Shown one piece after another: positions 17,326-23,433 of a DNA stretch of 33,984 nucleotides. How positions within the stretch are numbered: the first letter of the stretch is position 1; each line of letters opens with the position of its first letter. The stretch lies in the NCBI GenBank assembly GCA_018716385.1, contig DVJZ01000033.1:1-33984 (forward strand), in the 5' to 3' direction. The position numbers and the translations under genes were made by a program. The notes under the pieces were generated by a model. That model searched no databases, was not told the DNA's origin, and was given only the letters and a program-made list of their open reading frames with translations. This stretch comes from Candidatus Enterenecus merdae (lineage in GTDB: Bacteria > Bacillota > Clostridia > Oscillospirales > Oscillospiraceae).

Positions 17326-17386
17326 CAGCCCGGCGGATGTGGCGGCGTTGGATGATATATCTGGGCCGGGGCTGACGCCAGGGGAC
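17326..17386 (+). repeat. Direct repeat, copy 2, of the mnmG 3' end
   Basis: A duplicate of the mnmG terminus, SPADVAAL... to the stop, with one extra base that shifts its frame. It is a non-functional remnant lying 55 bases before the MurT-like gene. A small hairpin TGCCGG/CCGGCA (17403-17420) follows. Confidence 0.85.
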
Positions 17387-17441
17387 TCTGTGCAAACCCT
17401 TCTGCCGGCATGGACCGGCAAAACCATAAGGAGAGGGAAGT

Positions 17442-18773
17442 ATGCGCGTATTTCTTGCCATTGTGGCCTGTAAATTGTTGCGCCTGGCGGGCAAGCTGCT
17501 GGGCCGGGGCAGCTCCCTGCCCGGGCAGTTTGCCCTGAAGGTATGCCCCGACGTGCTGGGCCGGGTGAAACTGCCCGCCCGTATCATCGCCGTCACCGGC
17601 TCCAATGGCAAGACTTCCACGGTGGAGATGATTGCCGCCATCCTGGCCGCAGACGGCCGGCAGGTGGTGTACAACAAGGAGGGTTCCAACCAGATCGAGG
17701 GGGTGGCCACCCTGATCCTGTCCCGCTGTACTTTGGGGGGCCGGGTGCGGGGAGAGGTGCTGCTGCTGGAGAGCGATGAACGCTATGCCCGCCACATCTT
17801 CCGGTGGTTCCACCCCACTCATTTCGTGATCACCAATCTCTACCGGGATCAGCTCACCCGCAACGGCCATCCCCAGTGGGTATATGAGTCCATCCAGCCC
17901 GCCATCTATCCGGACGAGATCCTGGTGCTCAACGCCGACGATCCCCTGGTGTCCTGTTTCGCCCGGGGCCACGACCCGGCCAAGGTGAAGTGGTTCGGCC
18001 TGGAGGAGTGCTCGGTGAGCGCCCAGGAGCACCGGGGGACCTATCACGATGGGGCCCGCTGCCCGGTGTGCGGCGGCAAGCTGGCGTATACCTGCTACCA
18101 CTACGCCCACATCGGGCACTACCGCTGCGAGGCCTGCGGCCATCACCGGCCCCAGCCGGACTTTGCCGTCACCCAGCTGGATCTGGCCCAGGGCCGGCTG
18201 ACCATCAACGGCCAGGTGGAACTGGATCTGGCCTTTCGCAGCATCTACAATGTGTACAACATCCTGGCTGCCTGGTCGGTGTGCGCCCTGTGCGGGGTGG
18301 AGCAGGGGGTGATGGCAGGGGTCATCAACAACTACCTGCTGCAAAACGGCCGGATGGTCACCTTTGCGCTGGGCGACCACAAGGGCGTCCTGCTCACCTC
18401 CAAGCATGAGAACTCGGTGGCCTACGATACCAACTTGGCATACCTTGAGGGGCTGGGTCAGCCCTGTGAGGTGATGGTGATCGTGGACGCGGTCAGCCGC
18501 AAATACTTCACCGGCGAAACCAGCTGGCTGTGGGACATCGACTTTGACCGGCTGGCCTGCCCCCATGTGGAGCGGGTGTGGCTGTGCGGCCGATATGCCA
18601 GTGACCTGGCTCTGCGCCTGGACTACTCCCAGGTGCCCCGGGACAAGCTGGTGATCCAGCCGGACATCGCCGCGGCGGCGGAGGCACTCAAAAAAGAGGG
18701 GGGCCTGCCCTTGTATGTGGTCACCTGCTTCTCAGACCGGGACAAGCTGCTCCATCTGACCCAGCGGGATTGA
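17442..18773 (+). CDS. MurT-like Mur ligase (divergent)
   Basis: A 443-residue Mur-ligase-fold protein of the MurT group. The ATP loop is TGSNGKTST (52-60), followed by VITNLYRDQLTRNG (the TN-x-x-RDQL motif of the family) and a zinc ribbon with Cys207, Cys210, Cys229 and Cys232, typical of MurT. MurT with GatD amidates the glutamate of lipid II. The C-terminal domain is unlike the canonical one: where MurT normally has an Asp-rich N-D-x-x-A-D-G stretch before SWxWD, this protein has SRKYFTGETSWLWD (352-365). AGGAGAGGG precedes the ATG. Paired with the GatD-like gene 12 bases later. The ligase half seems active; the coupling to a glutaminase is doubtful. Confidence 0.8.
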   Translation: MRVFLAIVACKLLRLAGKLLGRGSSLPGQFALKVCPDVLGRVKLPARIIAVTGSNGKTSTVEMIAAILAADGRQVVYNKEGSNQIEGVATLILSRCTLGGRVRGEVLLLESDERYARHIFRWFHPTHFVITNLYRDQLTRNGHPQWVYESIQPAIYPDEILVLNADDPLVSCFARGHDPAKVKWFGLEECSVSAQEHRGTYHDGARCPVCGGKLAYTCYHYAHIGHYRCEACGHHRPQPDFAVTQLDLAQGRLTINGQVELDLAFRSIYNVYNILAAWSVCALCGVEQGVMAGVINNYLLQNGRMVTFALGDHKGVLLTSKHENSVAYDTNLAYLEGLGQPCEVMVIVDAVSRKYFTGETSWLWDIDFDRLACPHVERVWLCGRYASDLALRLDYSQVPRDKLVIQPDIAAAAEALKKEGGLPLYVVTCFSDRDKLLHLTQRD

Positions 18774-18785
18774 GGGGGAGAGACT

Positions 18786-19517
18786 ATGGAACTGATCATC
18801 CTGCATCTGTATCCGGACTGCATGTCCCTATATGGAGAATACGCCAATGTGGCAGTGCTCCGCCGGCATCTGGAGGCCGCGGGCGTGGCCGTCACGGTGT
18901 GCCAGGCCGGGCTGGACGACGTCCCGGATTTCTCCGGCGTGGGCTTTGTCTATATGGGGGCGGGCACCGAGCGGGGCCAGAAGTGGGCCCTCGCCGCCCT
19001 TGGGCCCCATGCCCCGGCCCTGAAGGAGCTGCTGGATCAGGGCGCGCCGGCGCTATTTACCGGCAACGCCATGGAGCTGCTGGGCCAGAGCGTGACCGAC
19101 CGGGCGGGCAAGGTGTGGCCCTGCCTGGGCCTGGCGGAGTTTACCACCCAGGAGACGGACCGGCGGGTCCCCGGGGATGTGATTGCCTACACCTCCTTGT
19201 GGGACGAGCCGGTGGTGGGCTTTATGAACAAGTGCTCCCACACCGCCGGGGTGACCAGTCCTCTCTTTGACCGCCTCACCCTGGGGGAGGGCAACGAGGG
19301 GATGGGAGGCGGCGAGGGCTATGTGTCCGGCAACCTGTTTGCCACCCATCTCACCGGGCCGGTGCTGGTGAAGAACCCGGCCTTTACCCGGCTGCTGCTC
19401 ACCCGGATCTTTGCCCACAACGGCTGGCCGCTGCCCGATTCCCTGCCGGTGCTGACCCATGAGCAGGAGGCCTATCAGATGACCCTTCGGGAGCTGTCCG
19501 CCCGGACGGGGGGCTGA
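18786..19517 (+). CDS. GatD-like class I amidotransferase domain, catalytic Cys and His missing
   Basis: A 243-residue CobB/CobQ-type glutamine amidotransferase-fold protein. The family frame is clear: HLYPDCMSLYGEYAN (canonical LYGDxGN), FVYMGAGTERGQ (canonical GGGSDREQ), and ETDRRVPGDVI with the glutamine-contacting Arg region. But the nucleophile elbow, normally ICGGYQxLG, reads FTGNAMELLG (91-100) with no Cys, and the catalytic His of the YLHGP motif is Thr190 in THLTGP. So glutaminase activity is not expected. In S. aureus GatD the residues are Cys94 and His189. Located directly after the MurT-like gene, as in true murT-gatD operons. Reading-frame decay is unlikely since the rest is intact. 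Confidence 0.8.
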   Translation: MELIILHLYPDCMSLYGEYANVAVLRRHLEAAGVAVTVCQAGLDDVPDFSGVGFVYMGAGTERGQKWALAALGPHAPALKELLDQGAPALFTGNAMELLGQSVTDRAGKVWPCLGLAEFTTQETDRRVPGDVIAYTSLWDEPVVGFMNKCSHTAGVTSPLFDRLTLGEGNEGMGGGEGYVSGNLFATHLTGPVLVKNPAFTRLLLTRIFAHNGWPLPDSLPVLTHEQEAYQMTLRELSARTGG

Positions 19518-19542
19518 ACGGCAACCCAAACGTTACCTTGTG

Positions 19543-19565
19543 AAACCAAAACTGGCTGGTGGTTT
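19543..19565. promoter_or_regulatory. Candidate operator before the XRE regulator gene
   Basis: AAACCA (19543-19548) and TGGTTT (19560-19565) form a dyad with an 11-base spacer. It lies 13 bases before a -10 box, so it overlaps the -35 area. It is a fitting site for self-control by the XRE protein, but this is an inference. Confidence 0.4.
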
Positions 19566-19575
19566 GGGCCAAAGC

Positions 19576-19584
19576 TGATATGCT
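19576..19584 (+). promoter_or_regulatory. Extended -10 promoter of the XRE operon
   Basis: TGA-TATGCT forms an extended -10 element about 30 bases before the start codon. No good -35 hexamer is visible, which fits an extended -10 promoter. Confidence 0.45.
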
Positions 19585-19620
19585 GAAGACATCCTGACAG
19601 GCGAGAGGAGAGGAATGTCT

Positions 19621-20085
19621 ATGAGTATGGGGCGTAAATTGGCCCAGGCCAGACGGAAAAACAACCTGACCCAGGAGCAGCTGGCGGAACGGTTGGGGGT
19701 TAGCCGGCAGGCGGTGAGCCGCTGGGAGTCGGACGCCGCCTATCCGGAGACAGACAAGATTGTGCGCATGAGCAAGCTCTTGGGCGTGAGCTGCGACTGG
19801 CTGCTCCAGGACGGGGAGGAGGCCCCTGTCCCAGCCGCCGGAGCGTCCTCCCCCGCCCTGGTCACCCGGTTGCTGGAGCAGGCGGTGGGGCGCAAGGTGC
19901 GGCTGTCTTTTTACGGCAATGAAAACAGAGTGCCTGCCTGCGACTGGTGCGCCATCCGGGAGTTTGACGGGGCCTGGGCCAACGTGGAGTTCGTCAAGGA
20001 GAAAAAGGGCCAGCGGGAGAGCCTGCTCATTCCCGTGTCCTCCATCCACTCCATCACCTTTGTGAAGGAAAAGGAGGATGCGTGA
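19621..20085 (+). CDS. XRE-family transcriptional regulator with C-terminal beta domain
   Basis: A 154-residue protein. Residues 4-62 are a Cro/C1 helix-turn-helix (LAQARRKNNLTQEQLAERLG, VSRQAVSRWESDAAYPE). Residues about 88-148 look like a small beta-barrel domain: VRLSFYGNE...GAWANVEFV...RESLLIPVSSIHSI. This second domain is similar to the C-terminal domain of the next gene's product. ATG at 19621 is preferred over 19615 because AGGAGAGGA ends right before 19615. Its stop shares one base with the next start. Role: probably a local regulator acting on its own operon. Confidence 0.82.
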   Translation: MSMGRKLAQARRKNNLTQEQLAERLGVSRQAVSRWESDAAYPETDKIVRMSKLLGVSCDWLLQDGEEAPVPAAGASSPALVTRLLEQAVGRKVRLSFYGNENRVPACDWCAIREFDGAWANVEFVKEKKGQRESLLIPVSSIHSITFVKEKEDA

Positions 20086-20408
20086 TGGACGGGATGGAAT
20101 TCTTCGGCGTATTTGCCTTTCTCATGGTGATCTTCCTGTGGGGCAAGGTGGGGCGGCTGGAGCGGCTGCTCCGGGAGAACGGCATCCGGCCGGTGGGGGG
20201 CAAAGACCTGTCCCGCCGCCTGGGAGAGCTGACAGGCCAGACCGTCACCCTCACTTTGTACAGCGACGGCTGGGACATGAGCGGCCTGGTCTGCCGGGTA
20301 CTGGACACCGATGAGGAGTGGGCTCTGGTGCGGGCGGACGAAGGGAAAAAGAAGGAGCGGGAACTGCTCATCCGGCTGGACAGTATCAAGAGCGTCAAGG
20401 AGGCGTGA
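20085..20408 (+). CDS. Small membrane-anchored protein sharing the regulator's C-terminal domain
   Basis: A 107-residue protein with one N-terminal membrane helix (residues 5-20, EFFGVFAFLMVIFLWG), a short charged linker and a C-terminal domain (52-104): VTLTLYSDGWD...DEEWALVRADEG...KERELLIRLDSIKSV. This lines up with the end of the preceding XRE protein (L-[ST]-x-Y, W-A-x-V, RE-x-L-I, S-I-x-S). GGAGG lies 7 bases before the ATG, and TGATG joins it to the XRE gene. No family name is recognised. It may tether or sense at the membrane what the regulator senses in the cytosol. Confidence 0.78.
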   Translation: MDGMEFFGVFAFLMVIFLWGKVGRLERLLRENGIRPVGGKDLSRRLGELTGQTVTLTLYSDGWDMSGLVCRVLDTDEEWALVRADEGKKKERELLIRLDSIKSVKEA

Positions 20409-20439
20409 GCGCGATGATTGGGAGCAAGGAGAGAGCGCA

Positions 20440-21411
20440 ATGAGCGAACAGTGGCTGGAGGTCACATTGGCGGTCCCGGCCCGGGAGCTGGAGCGGGTGT
20501 GCGACGTGCTCACCGCCAACGGCATGGCCGGGCTGGCGGTGGAGGAGGAGGGGGAGTTCCTCCGCTTTCTGGAGCAGAACCGGCAGTACTGGGACTATGT
20601 GGACGAGGATCTGGCCCGCCATATGAAGGGGGCCAGCCGGGTGAAGTTCTATGTGCCGGACAGCGAGGAGGGCCGGCGGCAGATGGCGGCCTATCTGATT
20701 GGGCTGGAGGGGTACGAGCCTCACACCGTCTCCCTGCGGGAGGAGGACTGGGCCACCTCCTGGCAGAAGCACTACCAGCCCATCCCGGTGGGCCGCCGGC
20801 TCTACATCGTGCCCGAGTGGATGCGGGGCCAGCCGGTGCCCGATGGCCGGGCGCCGCTGTACCTCAACCCCGGCCTCACCTTCGGCACCGGCGCCCACGC
20901 CACCACCCAGCTGTGCCTGGAGCTGCTGGAGCAGGCGTTGATCCCTGGCGGCCAGGTGCTGGATCTGGGATGCGGATCGGGCGTGCTGGCCATCGCTGCC
21001 CTGGCCCTGGGGGCGGAGCACGCCATCGGGGTGGACATCGACCCCAAGGCGGTGGATGTGGCCTATGAGAACGCGGCCCTGAACGGCGTCGGCCCGGACC
21101 GGCTGACGGTGTACGCGGGGGACGTGCTGGGGGACGGGGCGCTGGCCCAGCGGCTGGAGCCCGGACGCAGCCAGGTGGTGCTGGCCAACATCGTGGCCGA
21201 CGTCATCATCCCCCTGTCCGCCGTGGTGGAACGCTTCCTGGCCCCGGAGGGGGTGTTTTTGGCCTCGGGGATCATCGACACCCGGGCTGACGAGGTGGCC
21301 GCCGCCCTGGCGGACAACGGCCTTGCCGTCACCCGCCGGCTGGAGCGGGCTGGCTGGTGTGCCTTCCAGGCCCGCCGGGCTGGCGGGGAGACGACAGCGC
21401 GCCTCCATTGA
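20440..21411 (+). CDS. prmA: Ribosomal protein L11 methyltransferase PrmA
   Basis: A 323-residue PrmA. The N-terminal substrate-binding domain starts MSEQWLEVTLAVPARELE; the methyltransferase has the PrmA signature LTFGTGAHATTQLCLELLE, the SAM motif I VLDLGCGSGVLAIAA, acidic motif GVDIDPKAVDVA, and motif IV VLANIVADVI. The ATG at 20440 follows AAGGAGAG; the frame is open further back but that overlaps the previous gene. Trimethylates L11. Usually beside dnaJ or rsmE; here those are absent and it follows the XRE pair by 31 bases. Confidence 0.94.
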   Translation: MSEQWLEVTLAVPARELERVCDVLTANGMAGLAVEEEGEFLRFLEQNRQYWDYVDEDLARHMKGASRVKFYVPDSEEGRRQMAAYLIGLEGYEPHTVSLREEDWATSWQKHYQPIPVGRRLYIVPEWMRGQPVPDGRAPLYLNPGLTFGTGAHATTQLCLELLEQALIPGGQVLDLGCGSGVLAIAALALGAEHAIGVDIDPKAVDVAYENAALNGVGPDRLTVYAGDVLGDGALAQRLEPGRSQVVLANIVADVIIPLSAVVERFLAPEGVFLASGIIDTRADEVAAALADNGLAVTRRLERAGWCAFQARRAGGETTARLH

Positions 21412-21721
21412 CCCGGACCCCCACAGCGGCGGTAAGGAGGGGGGCCTTCCTGCCCTTGGCCTTCTGCGCCATGCTGCCCAAGGGGGGCTTTTCCCGATGT
21501 GCACCAGGGCGGAGCTGAGGGCTGATCTTCCCGCGGCGAAGCGGTGATGGGAAAAGGGCTTTCCGCCGGAGGTTTTGCTCCGGGGTTGGCGACGGCCTGT
21601 GCCGGCGCAGTGCCGTGATGGCCTTAGGTGCGGCGGGGGTGGGTAGGGCCTGTCTCCGGCGGACTGACTTTCCCGGGAAATGGGTGCCAACCCGGATCAA
21701 GTGAAGGAGAGGTGGATTGCC
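21412..21721. other. 310-base intergenic stretch, hairpins only
   Basis: No gene is supported. The stretch has CCGGAG-GTTTTG-CTCCGG (21566-21583), GGAAA/TTTCC just before it (21550-21564), and several GC-rich runs. No clear terminator with a U-run for prmA, and no clear promoter for the next gene, is seen. It does not duplicate the prmA 3' end and does not contain the core of the elements after mnmG and ileS. Confidence 0.4.
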
Positions 21722-22696
21722 ATGGAGCGCAGACACAAAAGCGGGAAAAAGCGTATATGGGGGATCCTGTCCATGGTTTCCGGCGTAGTGCTGTGCGGTG
21801 CGCTGCTGGTGCCATGGGTCATGCGGCCGGAAAATTTCCGCGAGCAAAAGGATGCGCTCCGTGTCTTTCTATCCCAGATGGTGCAGGAAGAGCCCTATAC
21901 CGAGGACTTCTATCATGCACAGTCCCTGCTGGTGGTGGACCGGGGGCGGGATGAGGTTTTTATCTCCAAAAAGGCGGAGGAGCCGCAGCTGCCCGCCAGT
22001 TTGGCCAAGCTGTTCGTGGTGGAGTATGCGTCGAGCGTTGCGGATCTGGACAGCATTGTTTCCGCGTGCCCAGGGGCAATCGCGCTGACAAAGCCCGGCT
22101 CTTCTGTTGCGGGGATTGAGCCGAGGGAGTATTTTCTGCGCAATCTGTTGGCGGCCATGCTGGTTCCCTCTGGGAATGACGCGGCCTATGTAGTGGCGGA
22201 CTATTGCGGCGGCATCCTTTCCCCCCAGTCGGGGACGGTACAGGAGCGGGTCCATGCGTTTATGGATGGCCTGAACGCGCATCTGCAGGAAAACGGGTAT
22301 CAGGGCACTGTTTTATACGACCCGAGTGGCTTTGACGCAGATGCCCGGACAACGGTTTCGGACCTGAGCGCCGTCGTGGACTGCCTGCTGGAGTACGAAT
22401 GGTTCCGGGATATCGTGGCGCAGAGCACCTATACGGCGGTTTTGCCGGATGGAAGCACCCAGATGTGGAGGAATACCAACGCCTTTCTCAACGTGTCATC
22501 GGAACATTATAACCAACGGGTGACGGGGATTAAAACGGGATCTTTGGGCGATGATTATAACTTGGTGGTGCTCTATGAGCAGTATGGCCGGGAGTTCCTG
22601 ATCTGCAGTTTGGGGTCCAGTTCCAACGGCTCGCGGTATGATGATGTAGCCTATATCATCCGGACCATCGAGGAATCCGACTATTTGGCGGGGTAG
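21722..22696 (+). CDS. D-alanyl-D-alanine carboxypeptidase-like serine peptidase (S11)
   Basis: A 324-residue penicillin-binding-type enzyme. A basic N-terminus and a membrane helix (residues 12-32) anchor it outside. The three active-site motifs are present: SLAK (Ser93, Lys96), SGN (150-152) and KTG (271-273). The order and spacing fit the S11 D,D-carboxypeptidases that trim the pentapeptide. ATG at 21722 follows AAGGAGAGG; the frame is open 14 codons further up without a better site. The usual C-terminal PBP5-like domain is lacking. Codon use is less GC-biased than in neighbours (more GTT, GCG, ATT, TTT), suggesting separate origin. Confidence 0.85.
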   Translation: MERRHKSGKKRIWGILSMVSGVVLCGALLVPWVMRPENFREQKDALRVFLSQMVQEEPYTEDFYHAQSLLVVDRGRDEVFISKKAEEPQLPASLAKLFVVEYASSVADLDSIVSACPGAIALTKPGSSVAGIEPREYFLRNLLAAMLVPSGNDAAYVVADYCGGILSPQSGTVQERVHAFMDGLNAHLQENGYQGTVLYDPSGFDADARTTVSDLSAVVDCLLEYEWFRDIVAQSTYTAVLPDGSTQMWRNTNAFLNVSSEHYNQRVTGIKTGSLGDDYNLVVLYEQYGREFLICSLGSSSNGSRYDDVAYIIRTIEESDYLAG

Positions 22697-22755
22697 GGCG
22701 GCGGATCCGGAGCTGCCTTCCGGCGGGGCGTTTCCCGGCTTTCCCGGAAAAACGG

Positions 22756-22784
22756 TTGACAAATCCTCCCGCCGCGGATAAGAT
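22756..22784 (+). promoter_or_regulatory. Promoter of the ileS T-box transcript
   Basis: A perfect TTGACA (22756-22761) and TAAGAT (22779-22784) with a 17-base spacer. Start expected near 22791. Confidence 0.8.
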
Positions 22785-22790
22785 AAAAGG

Positions 22791-23088
22791 GTTCCAGCAA
22801 TGAAATACGCCCCCCGCCCACCCCGGCGGGGAGCTGGCGTTGAGCAGGACGAGTACCCGGCACACCTCCCTCAGAGAGTTGCTCAAATGGTGGAAGAGCG
22901 GCGGGACGGTCCCGGGGAAGATCCCCTGTGAGCCGCGGACCCAACGGGCGTACGCCCCAGTAGGCTCCGCCGGGCGTTCCCGTTACAGGACAAGTGGAGG
23001 GGCCGCGCTTGGCGCGGCAACGAGAGTGGTACCGCAGAGGTCAGCGCGCCTTTGTCTCTCATTTGGGAGGCAAAGGCGCTTTGTATTT
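22791..23088 (+). promoter_or_regulatory. T-box riboswitch, isoleucine specifier
   Basis: A T-box leader that senses uncharged tRNA-Ile. Stem I features are GGACGAGTA near 22849 and CAGAGAG near 22872. The likely specifier is ATC at 22921-22923, in GGGGAAGATCCCC. The conserved T-box is AGAGTGGTACCGCA (23023-23036), whose TGGT can pair with the tRNA ACCA end. A terminator stem follows: GCGCCTTTG (23046-23054) with CAAAGGCGC (23071-23079) and then TTTGTATTT. High tRNA-Ile charging would end transcription here. It controls the zinc-ribbon gene and ileS. The specifier position is by analogy. Confidence 0.92.
23046..23088 (+). terminator. Regulated terminator of the T-box leader
   Basis: Perfect 9-bp stem GCGCCTTTG/CAAAGGCGC followed by TTTGTATTT. 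Competes with the antiterminator formed with the T-box sequence. Confidence 0.85.
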
Positions 23089-23119
23089 GCAGCAGAGAGC
23101 GGGAAAGGAGCGCATACGC

Positions 23120-23350
23120 ATGGACGATCAAACCTGTCCCTTCTGCGGCGGGGCGCTGGAGGTAGGCTTTCTGGCCGCCGGCGGCCAGCCCATCAAGTGG
23201 ACCCAGAAGGGGCGCAGCATGACCGGGGCCGCCCTGGGCGAGGGGGAGGTGGGCCTGCAGGAGGGCGTGCAGCTGCTGTATAAGAACACCGTGCGGGCCA
23301 TGCTGTGCCGCAGCTGCCGGAAGGTGATTGCGGACACCCTCCAGGACTGA
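23120..23350 (+). CDS. Small zinc-ribbon protein (possibly DUF6487-like)
   Basis: A 76-residue protein with CPFCGG at residues 6-11 and CRSC near residue 65, a split zinc ribbon. Between them are FLAAGGQPIKWTQKG and a Gly/Glu-rich middle. The PxCG...G...I-x-W pattern recalls the DUF6487 putative zinc-binding family, but the match is from memory. AAAGGAGCGC lies before the ATG. It is the first gene after the T-box terminator, 83 bases before ileS, so it should be induced with ileS when isoleucyl-tRNA is low. No function known. Confidence 0.75.
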   Translation: MDDQTCPFCGGALEVGFLAAGGQPIKWTQKGRSMTGAALGEGEVGLQEGVQLLYKNTVRAMLCRSCRKVIADTLQD

Positions 23351-23433
23351 CGGGCCGAGCTTGAAAGCCATGACGGCCGCCGTAAATGGGCCGGCTGTCC
23401 CATGAAAAGATCAAGGAAAAAGGAGAACCACCC

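Noticed and set aside
17210-17473. An 87-codon frame spanning the element after mnmG
   Set aside because: Its only recognisable part is the duplicated and frameshifted mnmG end; it runs into the MurT-like gene out of phase.
18786-19517. GatD-like gene as a decaying pseudogene
   Set aside because: The frame is full length, without stops, with normal codon use and conserved glycines; only active-site residues differ, and the ligase partner is altered in the matching place.
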